This document shows positions 45,226 through 56,580 of a stretch of DNA of 64,000 nucleotides, piece by piece. The position numbers and the translations under genes are program-made. The DNA lies in assembly GCA_036417435.1 (NCBI GenBank), contig CM070911.1:9176001-9240000 (forward strand), written 5' to 3'. The first letter of the stretch is position 1. Every line of letters starts with the position of its first letter. This DNA is from Inia geoffrensis. Lineage: Eukaryota; Chordata; Mammalia; Artiodactyla; Iniidae. Below the pieces are notes generated by a model. The model made no database searches, was not told where the DNA came from, and worked only from the letters and a program-made list of their open reading frames with translations.

Positions 45226-46070
45226 ATAGGGCTAGGAGTTGTGGCTAAGTTTTGCCTTTGCTGTTAACTTACTTGGACTCATTGCTAATTCACACTGCCT
45301 TTCATTTCCTCAACCATAAAAAAGAAAAGTTTGGAGTGACTCCAAAGTATCCCAGCAAGCTCCAAAACCTGTTGTTTATAATATGCAGATTCTAGGTTGT
45401 CCTGAACTGTCCTCCTCTTCCTTCAGGGCCACCTCTGTCCATCAGCCATCGATTTCACTACCACTCCTGTCCAAATTCCCTTCCCTGAGCCCACTTCTTA
45501 GCTAACCCCATTGATCTCAGAGGCATGAGGTGGGGAGACTTGATGCAGATTATAATAAACAAGCTACTCTCAATGGAAAGAAAATTTATCTTGGGAAGGT
45601 ATTTATTCAGTTGGCTGAGAGGAGAAATACCGTCTCCTTGAATGATACAAAATAAAAGAATAAACCACTTTGTTAAGCCTAAGCTGGAAGCAAACAGAAC
45701 ACCATCGGCACAACACAGTTCCAACCCCATGAGTTGTCTGAGTTACCTGGTGAACAAATTGAGCAGATAGAGAGTGACAGGCTGTAATGAGCACACACAG
45801 ATGCCACTTGAATCCTGTACATATGGCACCTTTTTTGCAGACATCTTATTTTCTTTAGCCCCAAAGTCTTCCTAATGTTTCAGATTCATGCTGTGATTTT
45901 TTAGCAGGATGAAATGACAGCAGCTCAAAATTATATCAATAATAATACTCTGCTCAGATGAGAATGATTCCAAGAGAATGTGTTCCAAGCTGCTAGTGGG
46001 ACCTCTAGCAACCATCAGGAAAAGAATTTCTCTGTGCCAAGTAATTAGGTAGAGCATTTTAGCAAAGAAG
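45226..46070. other. Mostly unassigned; faint MIR-like tail at 45235-45350
   Basis: The stretch 'tgctaattcacactgcctttcatttcctcaaccataaa' weakly recalls MIR. Otherwise nothing. Confidence 0.35.
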
Positions 46071-46074
46071 TTAA

Positions 46075-46250
46075 GAAAGAAGGTTGTGAGGTCACTCAGA
46101 CCTGAGGAATTTTGTCCCTGTCATCCATGAGCTAAAGGTTATGTCCCTGAAGTTTCAGTTTTCTTATTTTAAAATTAGAAATAATAATATATCCACCTTA
46201 TATAATTTTGATGATTGAATGAGAAATATATCATGTATATTGTAAAGTAT
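46075..46250 (+). repeat. MIR-like, sense
   Basis: The run 'ggtcactcagacctgag ... gaagtttcagttttcttattttaaaattagaaataataatatatccacc' is a diverged MIR. Confidence 0.45.
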
Positions 46251-46374
46251 ATCACAAAAAAGATGGTGCATAAGAAATACCCACAAAATGAAAACACTTA
46301 ATTGGGGTTCCCTGGAGAGTCTCTAGGTGGGAGATTAGGTTACTATTCAAACATATTAACTTTTTTCTCCCTTC

Positions 46375-46725
46375 TTTCAAGAGCACACCACCTCTCCATC
46401 CCTTGACCTGACATTGGCCATGTAGCTTGCTTTGGCCAATGAGATATTAATTGACATGACTAAAGGCTTGAGAAGCAGTTGGTCTTGCCTCCCTCTGACT
46501 TGAGCAAAACTCACTCAGGCTGGCTGGGCTGTCCTGGGTGAGGGCAGGAGAAACAAAGATCCGAGAAGCCACAGTGAGCTGATCCCAGTTGATGCTTAGA
46601 AGTGTGTGGATGCCCAGGAGAAATCACACCCTCAGTGGACCCACAGAGCCATGAGAACAAAGGTTGTTGTCGTAGGCTACTGAGTTTGAGGTTGGTTTGT
46701 TAGACAGTAGTTTTGTGACATTAAC
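46375..46725 (+). mobile_element. MLT1-class LTR, sense
   Basis: The run 'ttggccatgtagcttgctttggccaatgagatattaattgacatgac ... ggcttgagaagcagttggtcttgcct ... gtaggctactgagtttgaggttggtttgttagacagtag' follows one of the older MLT1-type LTR consensus sequences. Confidence 0.6.
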
Positions 46726-46834
46726 TAACTTATTGTCTCTCTTCATAGGATGATCTTATATCTTAGTTTACCCAGAAGTGGCTTGGTTTACACCTGTTTT
46801 TCAGTGCCTCATTTGTTTAACATTTTCTAGATTT

Positions 46835-46925
46835 TTCTTTTTCTTCCTTCCTTCCCTCCTTCCTTTCTCCCTTTCTTTTCCTTCCTTCCTTCCTTCCTTC
46901 TCTCTTTCTTCACTCTTTCCTCCTT
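46835..46925 (-). repeat. (CTTT/CTTC)n tract, likely a decayed poly(A) tail
   Basis: The pyrimidine tract of CTTC and CTTT words sits directly at the 3' side, on the minus strand, of the candidate retrocopy at 46926-47330. A poly(A) tail evolving into (GAAA/GAAG)n would look like this. Confidence 0.75.
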
Positions 46926-47330
46926 TTAAACACAGTATTATATTTATTCATTGAACTGAAATGAGCTCAGATGGGTTTGGTAGACCTTCACTTTGCACTT
47001 GAAGCCTCAGCCACGAGCCATCTACCGGCATTGAATGTACTCAAAAGAGACCCGCAGGAACATATGATTAAATCTGAAGGATGGCAGAAAAAAACACCAC
47101 GCCTCTCTTCTCTTGATCCTTTCCAGACAGAATGTAACTAACCTCTCTTTCAACGACAACATGAAGAGGACTTGCAAATAAGACAAAGTGCGCTCAGACA
47201 CTAGGAGCTGAGGACAGCTAACCCCTTCCATCCTCGAGTGGCAGTGAGAGAAAGACCTGAGGCTTCCGCCCATCACCTGGTGGACCACACAGCTGCGCCA
47301 GGGCCACGGTGAGGCCTGCAAGCTTCATCG
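46926..47330 (-). pseudogene. Candidate processed retrocopy, source gene not identified
   Basis: On the minus strand a polyadenylation hexamer AATAAA (46950-46955) is followed by about 20 bases and then a purine-rich decayed tail (46835-46925), the layout of a retrotransposed mRNA 3' end. The minus-strand sequence upstream starts a short frame at 47327 (MKLAGLTVALAQLCGPP, signal-peptide-like), which ends early; other frames are broken. I do not recognise the parent. It could also be an unannotated non-LTR repeat. Confidence 0.4.
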
Positions 47331-48065
47331 TCCTCCTAGGCCAACTCAGAGGGCTCTAGAGGAAACTAGCAACATATAGGTTAGATATATATGAAGTATG
47401 TGCAGGAAATAGTCTGAGAGTCCTGCTTTACAGAGTTTAAAGAGAAGAGAGTGTCATTTATTATTTAATTTAAACTTACAACTGTTTTTAATGATTTTAT
47501 TTGATAGTAATGTTGGCATCAGGGAACTCAAAATAGTGCACGTGCATGACTAATGATACATAAAGTAGAAATCTCTGTTTCTGAAGAAAGTTAATTCTGA
47601 CATGTCACAAAATGCTAGGAAACATTTACCTTCCACCATGGAGGCTGTTGTGATATCACTAACCACACAAAAACGAAAAGACCAATGGTACTGAACAAGC
47701 ATCGGTACCCATTTCAAAATTATCTTAAGAAGACAGTGGCCTGACAACCTTGATTTAACGCACAAAGTGGCAGAAGGTGTGTTTGTAATTATTTTACGGA
47801 GCATGACTTTGAATTTAGATCAAATCACAGTTCAGATTAAGCTGGCTCTTGTTGGACTCTGAGTTTTCTCGCTCACACACCAAATGTGAAACTATGATTT
47901 TTAACACGTTAGCTCTATTGAATGAAGTTCACAAAGAGTTAAATGATTCCTATTTTACATAGAAAAGATACTTCACATGGAAAGTCAGATTATTTCAATA
48001 ATGAATCTTCTTTAAATTCATGAAATCAAAGTAGAGCTATTTAAATGTTACTGCAAATTCAGTTT
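47331..48065. other. No feature seen
   Basis: AT-rich unassigned sequence. Confidence 0.4.
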
Positions 48066-48078
48066 AAAAGTTCCACAT

Positions 48079-48277
48079 TAAATGGTACAGATGAACAGGT
48101 TCACAGGGCAGAAATAGAGACACAGATGCAGAGAAAAAACATATGGACACCAAGGGGGGAAAGCAGTGGGGGGGGTAGGGGTGGTGGTGGGATCAATTGG
48201 GAGATTGGGATTGACATATATACACCGATGTGTATAACATGGATAACTAATAAGAGCCTGCTGTCTAAATAAAAAAA
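48079..48277 (+). mobile_element. 5'-truncated L1 3' UTR insertion, sense
   Basis: The run 'taaatggtacagatgaaca ... cagaaatagagacacagatgcagag ... gggagattgggattgacatatata ... ggataactaataagagcctgctgt' plus an A tail is a cetartiodactyl L1 3' UTR. It includes the usual G-rich polypurine patch (48157-48191). Perfect 13-bp target duplications aaaagttccacat lie at 48066-48078 and 48278-48290. Confidence 0.95.
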
Positions 48278-48389
48278 AAAAGTTCCACATCATTAAAGAT
48301 TAAAAAAATTTGTTTTCACAATGCCATATAAAAATAAAATTTAAAAACCTGTGGAACAGAACTGGAATTGGTCGTGAGGCAAGCATAAT

Positions 48390-48465
48390 TAACAATGCCA
48401 TTTACCCCTGAAACGAATATAACATTGTATGGCAATTATACCTCGATAATTTAAAAACAAAAGCC
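48390..48465 (+). mobile_element. L1 3' terminal fragment
   Basis: The stretch cctgaaacgaatataacatt followed by 'gtatggcaattatacctcgataattt' resembles the final bases of a cetartiodactyl L1 3' UTR. Confidence 0.5.
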
Positions 48466-49018
48466 ATTCAGACGAGCTGCAGTAATCTACCATTCAAAAT
48501 AAAAGCTGTAGTAGTCAAAATATAAACATAAATACACACATGCAAATAAACATCCCAAGTAACTAAACTACAAAACTGTTAACAAATATTAAATATTTTA
48601 AAAAAAATCAGCATACGTGTCGACAGTCTCTATTCTCTTTCTTTAATCAGATTTTACAAATGTTTGATTTTTGCAGAACTACTCTGTAAGTGAGCCTAAG
48701 TACTCTGTAATGCCATTACACTTTTTGTAAACAGGCCTCTAAATTTTGGTTATATTCTGTTCAAAACCAAATGGGACACACGCACACCCAAAATAAACAG
48801 CAAAATAACTCCTGCAGCTTTTGAAGCTTTTAACAAATTCCAATTAATAAAACAAAGCTTAGGCTCTGTTAGTTTAAAAAGCTGTGATGGTGACAGCAGT
48901 CATGTCTGATAATGTCACTACAGGCCCCGGAGGACGTAGGTGCCATTTATTGTCCCTGCTTGATGAAAGGAAAACGCGTACAGCGGCGAGAAGTGCCCAC
49001 GGATCCAGGAGTAAGGCA
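48466..49018. other. No feature seen
   Basis: AT-rich unassigned sequence. Confidence 0.4.
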
Positions 49019-49019
49019 G

Positions 49020-49158
49020 GAGAGGTCACGGCCTCGGTTTACACATGTGTAAAATGGGGGTGTTATCAGTACTGCCGCCCTCACAAGCTGCTTTGAGGAT
49101 TGAACAAGGTCATTGATGGAAATTGCCAGGCTCAATAAATCTAAGTGACTGTTGTCAA
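49020..49158 (+). repeat. MIR SINE, sense
   Basis: The run 'ggcctcggtttacacatgtgtaaaatgggggtgttatcagtactgccgccctcacaagctgctttgaggattgaac ... ccaggctcaataaatc' is MIR. Confidence 0.7.
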
Positions 49159-51925
49159 AAAACAAAAACAAGTAAAAAAACAAAGCTTACATATAAGAAG
49201 ACATTAAACTTTATTCCAAGAGAAGCAAGAGTAGAAATGAACAAGCATGAAGGTGTAAATGATGTACAGGCTTGAGTTCTGAAATTCCTTAATACGTTTG
49301 ACAGAATATTCTAAATAATTGTGAAGAGAAATAACTTATTTGAAGAGTCTTGTCTAACTATACATCGGAGGAAGAAAGGTACTCGAATGAGGTAAGAATA
49401 GGGCTGGGGACAATATTTGGAGTGAAATACTTATACTCTAGCGTATGAAGGAAATGTTTATCCTTCAAATACAGAATTTGTCTGGTCCTACCAAATACTT
49501 CAGCATCCATAGAGCGTGTTTTCACAATTAAAAACAGGTTCTAGATAAATGAGTCAGTTCAAAGTGTCAAATTTCAAATTTTTTGAATTTTAATATGAAA
49601 TTTTGAGGTGGACTGGAGACAGTTCATTAAAATTAAAGCACTAAGGCTATTGACAAAATTCAGGAAAATATTGACATAATTTTGGAGACATAAATAGCTT
49701 AAAAACCGTTTAAATGTAGGAATATACTCTAAAGTGTTTTATTCAGCTTAGACTATTTTTTGTTTCAGATAGTCCATATTAAGATGTTTTGACATTTGCT
49801 TTAACGTACATGGACAAATATTGGTTTTCAGGGGTGTGTTATTTTTAGTCTAAAAAGAATTTTATTTTTGAAAATAGTTTTGAATAGAACTACATTATAG
49901 ACCATCAATGTTATAAAATTAATTTGTCAGCCAATAAATAAATTTTTAAAGAATATCAAATTCCAATGACTTTGGCCTCAAAATACACCCTGGGTTGAAC
50001 AGTAAACTTGAAAGTAACTCCTATTTTAAGTTCCCTTCCAGTGCAATACTGTTTTTCATTCTAAGCAATAGCAATTGATGAGTGCTTCAAAATTCCCATT
50101 TGAACTGCACAGAAATAAACAGAACAGAGTTTGTGTGTCCAGTCATCCTGGGCCCAGTAACGCCAAATGACAGATGCTCCTGGACAAGGAAGCAGAGGTC
50201 TGTTGCTAACACCTTCTAATTTCTCTCTCTTTCTCTTTCTTTTTTTTGGGGGGGGGACTTTTTGTCTCACCCCAGCTCCCCCATACTGAAATTTGCCCTT
50301 AATCTGCAACTCTTCAAAGTCCAGGATTTGGGTTAAGAAAGTTCTGTGTAAATATTTTTAATGGCAGTTTGTGATGGTGCGGGGCTTTGATGTTCTCATG
50401 AGGTACTACTTGCATTCTTTTAAATGTCTTTAAACATCGCGATTCACATTTACTTAGAAGAACCTCTATTAAGTAGTGAGAAATGTCAACAATGTGTGTT
50501 AAAAGCAAGATACTCTTCTGTTGTCACAAGCCAAAAAATGTTTTTAAAAAACTTACTTTAAGGCCATATCATTACCTATGTGCTAGCTACCAGCTAAGTG
50601 GAAAGCGTTAAAATCATAGCTCCAGTGACAACTCATGTGTCATGCTTGTTCTTAATTACATTACATTGGTCTAGAGGAAACGTGGTTTCAGGGTCTTTGC
50701 TGCATTACCGAATGCAGCCATAGAAAGTCAAAGTGACGTGGTCACCAAGAGTTTTTGAGAAAGTTATGATTAGCTTCTGGCACAAAGACCAAGGTTTTTT
50801 CATCGTTCAAAGTGAATCTGATGTGGCTCACAGCAAACAAACCTGTTACAAAGTGTTTCCTATAAACCATGAATCATGTGTGGTGCAAGAGTGTGCTTCT
50901 CGGCTGCATCCTTCTATTAGTCATTTCTATCTTTATTGGAGGTTTAACCCTTAATGCTTCAGGGTTAATACCTTTTGAAAATAACTCAGACGAGAATGCT
51001 GAGGTCAATTTAATGTGACATTGCGTGAGTTGCCACATATGGGTCTTTGCATGCTAGGATCTATTTCTTAGTATAAAACACACATGTTCCAAAGGTCATA
51101 GATACTCCCAAGGACTTGAAGCTAAAATGAAGGCAATTTGAAGATCAAATATTCAATAGCAATCATTCATGCGATTCTCAGGACATGACTTTCCAGATAC
51201 AACTTTGACACATGTGAGCAGCGCAATCACCATTCTCACATGGCTGTGATCCTTTTCATTTTAGATGACACTTCTCTCTATGTCATTTCATTGGATTTAC
51301 AAAGTCACCTGTGAGGAGGATAGACCAATGTTACAATTCTCCCTAGATTTATATATCAAATAGAAAAACTGAAAAAGAGCCACATTCTCCTTTTTCAAGT
51401 TTTACATGGCTTCATTTGATCCCGAGGACAATCTAATAGGAAAAACAGCATAACCATTAGATTCCTTCTCTGCCCAAGGCTGTTGAAGTTGAAAGGAACA
51501 TGAAATTGTGCAAACTTGGTCAATTAAAAAGAAAATTTACTGTAAGGATCACCTGTCCAACCTAGATGTACAAGTAACATCATCCTGCCAGACTTCATAG
51601 GAACTGAGATGGAAACTAAGGCTGTCTTTTCTCCCCACCAAGGTCACCTTGAATTTCTTATTTCTGCTTTTCTTCATCTCCTGTTTGGCTCAACTGATTT
51701 CCTCCAGGACCTGCCACTGCAGGCAGCCCCTAGCTTCCCAGACACAACTGCATAGCTACAGCTCCACCATCATCGGCTAAGTAGTTTCAGAGCCTCATAA
51801 AAACACAGAAAATCTGGATGACTCAATCCCATGAACTGGTTCCCTTGGGGTAGAGTGTTATCCTTCATCATCAGCTGTGGATAGGGGTACGCGAAGTTTT
51901 AGAACAATGCTGGGAAATTAAATAT
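49159..51925. other. About 2.8 kb AT-rich, nearly repeat-free stretch
   Basis: I recognise no SINE, LINE or LTR here, unlike the rest of the window. There is a poly-G run at 50248-50256 after a T run. No open frame over about 80 codons and no exon signature. It could be conserved noncoding DNA or merely very old decayed repeats. Confidence 0.45.
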
Positions 51926-51929
51926 CTAA

Positions 51930-52115
51930 TTAACCTCTGTTAATACTTTCTATGTGCCAGACACTGGACTAAATATTTAATATGCATTTTCTTATTTTGT
52001 CTAGTTGACAAACCTAAGTATAGATAGCATTATTATTCTCATTTTACCAATGAAGAAACTGATTCACTGACTTGTCAAAGACAGCAGGTTAGAAAGTTGT
52101 GAAGCCATTCTTTTT
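51930..52115 (-). repeat. MIR SINE, antisense
   Basis: The run 'ctatgtgccagacactggactaaatatttaatatgca ... attattctcattttaccaatgaagaaactgattcactgacttgtcaaagacagcaggttag' is reverse MIR. Confidence 0.7.
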
Positions 52116-52916
52116 GTTCTGGGCAATTGATTCCAAAACTGCTTTTATTCACGTTGCCGTATTGCATCTCACAGTCTCTAAATTTAATACTATCTCAGCC
52201 TTAAGGAATCATTTTGAGATGTTTATGAAGCTTACCATTTGAAGCCAAAGTTTATCTGGATCCTTAAATATCTAAGAATTATTGAAGAACATTGGGAATA
52301 AAAGGAAGACAAAAGTGGGACACTCACATCACACATTCACACACAGTGAATAAAACAGTGAGACGCTGTTGTAAGGTGCAAGGTAATAAAATAAAGGTTA
52401 CAGAAAACAACCTATTTTATCTATGAGTACTCAGCATATGATGAAGCTAATATTTCAAATCATCAGAGAAAGAATAAATTATGCCCAAAATGAGACAGAG
52501 ACATTAGCCATCAGGACAGTGTCATATTTCACAACATACAACATTTTAAATTTTAAATTCTGGATTCACTAAAGGTATGCGTTATTTATTTGATACATAT
52601 TTATGAAACATCACTATTACCTAATGCTACACAAGGCAGCATTGACTCATATCCAAAATGATTCTTTTGTCAGTTTTGTCATTTCAATAAAATTGATCCT
52701 CTTTGAGTCTAATTCTTTCACTCACCAAACATTTACTGAGCACATTCTCTGGGTCATGCACTAGGATTGCAGTCAATTAGCACAATCTCTGCCCTTAATT
52801 ACCAAGTATGTTATGCTTCTGTATTTCCCAAGGTACCCAGTTTAATTCTTGTCTATAAAGAGTTTTGAAATATTCATTGATGGCCAAGAACTTCGCTGTG
52901 CCACAACTTGAGCATA
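52116..52916. other. No feature seen
   Basis: Unassigned, with a faint old-repeat motif near 52715-52800. Confidence 0.35.
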
Positions 52917-53123
52917 TAGAAGAGGAGCAAAAGAGGAAAGGGAGAAAGAGGAGATGGAAGAGAAGAAGGAGGAGAAAAGAAAAAAAGAAAGAAAAAAGGA
53001 AGGAAGGAAGGAAGGGAGGGAGAGAGAGAGGAAGGAAGGAAAGACGGAAAGAAGGAAGGAAGGAAGGGAGGGAGAGAGAGAGGAAGGAAGGAAAGACGGA
53101 AAGAAGGAAGGAAGGAAGGAAGA
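52917..53123 (+). repeat. Polypurine (GGAA)n tract with 52-bp internal repeat
   Basis: About 207 bp consisting almost only of A and G. The word gacgga recurs at 53043 and 53095, and the preceding 'gggagggagagagagaggaagg' block recurs with it, defining two 52-bp units. The lysine/arginine-rich 89-codon plus frame and its leucine/serine/proline minus-strand shadow are repeat artefacts. Confidence 0.95.
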
Positions 53124-53934
53124 CTATTGACTAGTCCCTGCATTTATTAGAAAACGTATATTCTAGTTGGACAGATATACAAATTATTTCAATATAATAT
53201 GATAGACGCCAAAAAGGATATAATGACTGACTGCTAGAATGCACAGAGGAATAGCACTTACCTGAATATAGGGATCCCAGGAAGGTTTTCTCAAGGTCGT
53301 GATGCTGGAGCAAGGTTCTAAAGGCCAACAGAAGTCAACAACTGGAATAAAGAATAGGTACAGATTGAATAAGTACATACTGAATTGACTGAATAAATAA
53401 TGAATGATTGATTGAATGGATCAGTAAGTAAGGGGATGGAAGAATCAAAAACGTGTAACGTGATTCTGACCTCTAGGCTTTTAATTAGCCACTGGAGAAA
53501 AGAGATAGGAACACAGGGTCTCAGTTATTTTCCCAGAACAAATCTAAAGAGAGCTACTCTGTTAGAATGCTTTTGGCTGCATGTAAGAGAATACATGACA
53601 AAACAAGGCATAAACAGTGTTTTGTACAAATGCTTGTAAATGAATCTCTAAGGATGCAAATGCTTAAGACAGGAATTTGGTTATTTCACAGCTCAATTTC
53701 ACAGGCCTCTGGGCAATGTCTCTCCAGTTCTCTTGTATAAAAACAACATTCCAGGTGTATGTTTCCTTCACTCTCACACTGCTCCACTAATGGTTTGGAA
53801 AACCCACACATCAAACAATTCTGTGATACCTGGATGTCATATTATTCAACTTAATTCTGACACTTTCTACCTGGAGATACTGGAGACAGTGTCAGACCCC
53901 ACAGGTTAAGGGCTCCACCCCACAAGACTACACC

Positions 53935-53937
<3 letters not shown>
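53124..53937. other. No feature seen
   Basis: Unassigned sequence between the polypurine tract and the CA repeat. Confidence 0.4.

Positions 53938-53985
<48 letters not shown>
53938..53985 (+). repeat. (CA)24 microsatellite
   Basis: Uninterrupted 48-bp CA dinucleotide run. Likely polymorphic. Confidence 0.97.
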
Positions 53986-53986
<1 letters not shown>

Positions 53987-54064
53987 TTCAGACGCCAATT
54001 GCAAGTCCAGATTGTTACCTGTGCTTCTGACCAATAAACTAGAGGCTCCCACAACCCCCTCTTA

Positions 54065-54610
54065 GGGTTTGATTAATTTGTTAGTGACTCACAGAACTCA
54101 GGAAGCCAGTCTACTTACTAGATTACCATTTTATTACAAATGATATTAAAGGATACTAATAAACAAATAAACAGCCAGGTGAAGAGATACATAGGGTGGC
54201 GTCCAAAAGGGTCCTGAGCACAGGAGCTTCTGTCCTCGTAAAGTTCAGGGTACCTCAATTTCCAGGTACATGGGTGCCTCCTGGTTCAACCTGGAAGCTC
54301 TCTGAAACCATCCTTTTGGGTTTTTATGGTGGCTGCATTACAAAGACATGATTGATGCAATCACTGGCCACTGGTGACTGAAATCAATCTCCAGCCCCTT
54401 TCTCCTCCCTGGAGGTTAGGGGGTAAGGCTGGAATTTCCAATCCTCTAATCAAGGTTGGTTCCCTTGGCAACCAGCCCCCATCCTTAGGGACTTTCCAAA
54501 AGTCACCTCATTATCATAAACTCAGGTGTAATTGAAAGAGGCTGGTTACACCAGACAAAAGACATCCATTTCACATTTATTACTCAGTTTCAGGAACTAA
54601 GGACCAAAAG
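54065..54610 (-). mobile_element. ERV LTR-like element, antisense
   Basis: The run 'accattttattacaaatgatattaaaggatactaa ... gccaggtgaagagatacatagggtggcgtcc ... ggtcctgagcacaggagcttctgtcct ... tccttttgggtttttatggtggctgcattac ... attatcataaactcaggtgtaattgaaagaggctgg' follows a common mammalian LTR in reverse. I cannot name the family with certainty. Confidence 0.6.
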
Positions 54611-55518
54611 AAACATTCTAACAAAAAATGCCCTTCGTTCCATTAGTCATGATTTTATCACATGACCCTGCTTAGATGCAAAGAAGGCTTAAGAAAAAAA
54701 GCATCTGCCATTTCAGCCTGTTTAGAAGGACTTGGATTTGACCATCATAGGAGTGCGGGAGAGCAGTATCAACACGAGCTAGGTGAATACTAAAGAGAAG
54801 ACCTGCCAACACGTACCTGTGATGACCCTCTATATCCTAAGAGGACACATGTGAACATCAGTTCCTAAATATGAACAGTAAGGGATAGTCATTTAGATGT
54901 GTTCTGTAACTTGTAATATGTCTTATGCTTCTCTTATGCACAGGATTGTCCCCATAATAAAAGAAGTGACTTTCTGTTAAAGATGATTTAGATAGCAATG
55001 CAGAAAACATCTTTTCTCATTCCTGGTCTTACAGCTTATGTCAACTCCAAGAAAATCAATGCCTCCACTAGAAAGATGGAGCTGAGAGCAAGGGAACATC
55101 GATTCCATGCCCAGCTTTCTACAAGGAACTTGACACCCATCCTCTCATTCAGTTCTCACACTGATCCTAAGAGGCAGCGTTAAACCGGAACTGAGGTTCG
55201 CTGGGTCAAGTTTTTGTCTCAAGTCAGAGAGCTGAGTAATGGTAGAGGCTGGGTGTCCATCCATGGATCGTTAAAGAGCATCCCTCTGTTAGAACATGTA
55301 CATGTCAGGAGGTGATGCCACGTGTATTGAAATATGCTAAACATTCTACATTTGTAGGTTCTCCTGCTGGGAATCTCAGCACTGAGGAAAGCAGATGTCT
55401 CTTTTAAGCCCCTCTTGCTTATTCATTTAATATATCATTGGGTCTCACAATGTAGGGTCCATTTTCCTAGTCCAGGACATTTATACAGCTTGTGCAATGA
55501 TAACCATCAAACACATTC
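54611..55518. other. No feature seen
   Basis: Unassigned sequence. Confidence 0.4.
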
Positions 55519-55533
55519 GAAACAGCTACGGGA

Positions 55534-55647
55534 ATGCCAGTGGTTCGGACTCTTTGCTTTCACTTCTGAGGGCCAGAGTTCAATCCCTGGTCGTGGAACT
55601 AAGATCGCACAAGCCACAGAGTGTGGCCAGAAAAAAAAAAAAGAAAA
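55534..55647 (+). mobile_element. CHR-type SINE, short and 5'-truncated
   Basis: The run 'ccagtggttcggactctttgctttcac ... ggccagagttcaatccctggtcgtggaactaagatc' plus an A-rich tail matches the short form at 11585, but lacks the first dozen or so head bases. Target duplications gaaacagctacggga (55519) and gaaacaactacagga (55648). Confidence 0.8.
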
Positions 55648-55834
55648 GAAACAACTACAGGAACAAAAATACCAAGGTTTTGCCTGAGCTTTGCAGAACC
55701 TATTATCCGAAAGATTATGTAATTTGTTTTGAACCTACACATTCATTATTCACTCAACAGATATTAACAGAGCATCATGCCTTGGACACCTGTAGATGGT
55801 TATAAATGTGGATTTGCGATCAGCCTTTAATTCA

Positions 55835-55950
55835 CCAAATATTTCCTGATTATCTCCTAGGTGCCAGGCATTGTGATAGATTCTGATGGGTTAAAGAAAT
55901 CAGCAAAACCTGGTCCCTGCCCTCAGGAACTCTGTTCCTTGAGAATTATT
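55835..55950 (+). repeat. Ancient interspersed repeat, class uncertain
   Basis: The run 'ctaggtgccaggcattgtgatagattctg ... aaacctggtccctgccctcaggaactctgttc' carries the theme of 7250-7410. An 18-A run follows at 55966-55983. Confidence 0.4.
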
Positions 55951-56084
55951 CTTCAATCTCTCCAGAAAAAAAAAAAAAAAAAAGATGTGTTCTGCCCTTT
56001 TCCCTAATGTAGGAGCATAATCACATGTATAAAGTCGTAGATTATGTGCTGGCTTTTGTGTTCTCGCCCGCTCCAGATGCATTC

Positions 56085-56580
56085 TCTAGGCTTCTCCACA
56101 CTGTTCCAGTCCCTGTGGCCAGCTTTCATCTGGCTTCCCTTGCCTCGTGGCATCCAGTTGGGTTTGCCAATGAGAGGCACCAGTGGGAAACTGGAGGGGG
56201 GAGGGGATAAGATGCAGTTTAAGTTATTTCTTTTCTGCTCCCTCTTTGTGTCATCATGGTGTGTGTGGGAGGGACTATGTCCCCCCGGGGACTATGGCTC
56301 CCACTGGGTGCCCTCCTCCAGAGTCCTGAGTGGGTTTCTCCAGAGTTCCAACTCTCACTGGGCTCCAATAACACTGTTTTCCTTTCATTCGTTTGGCCGT
56401 GGGAGTGACAATAGCTTCCTGCCTTTACTGGTCTCTGGGTGCCTTACTCTTTCTTATTTGTTCTCTTAACCTGGCACAGACATCTATAAAAAGTCCCTGT
56501 CTTAAAATCTCCTCATTTGAACCATTTGGGGCAAATGCTGTTTCTTAACTGGGACCCTAGCTAATCAGAATATGGAAGTT
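56085..56580 (+). mobile_element. Ancient LTR-like element, sense
   Basis: The run 'gggtttgccaatgagaggcaccagtgggaaactgg ... ctgggctccaataacac ... tctgggtgccttactctttcttatttgttctcttaacctggcacagacatctataaaaagtccctgtcttaaa ... gctgtttcttaactgggaccct' follows an old mammalian LTR consensus whose name I cannot fix. Confidence 0.5.

Noticed and set aside
52865..53134. Lysine/arginine-rich 89-codon frame
   Set aside because: Produced entirely by the GGAA-type purine repeat after the first 17 codons.
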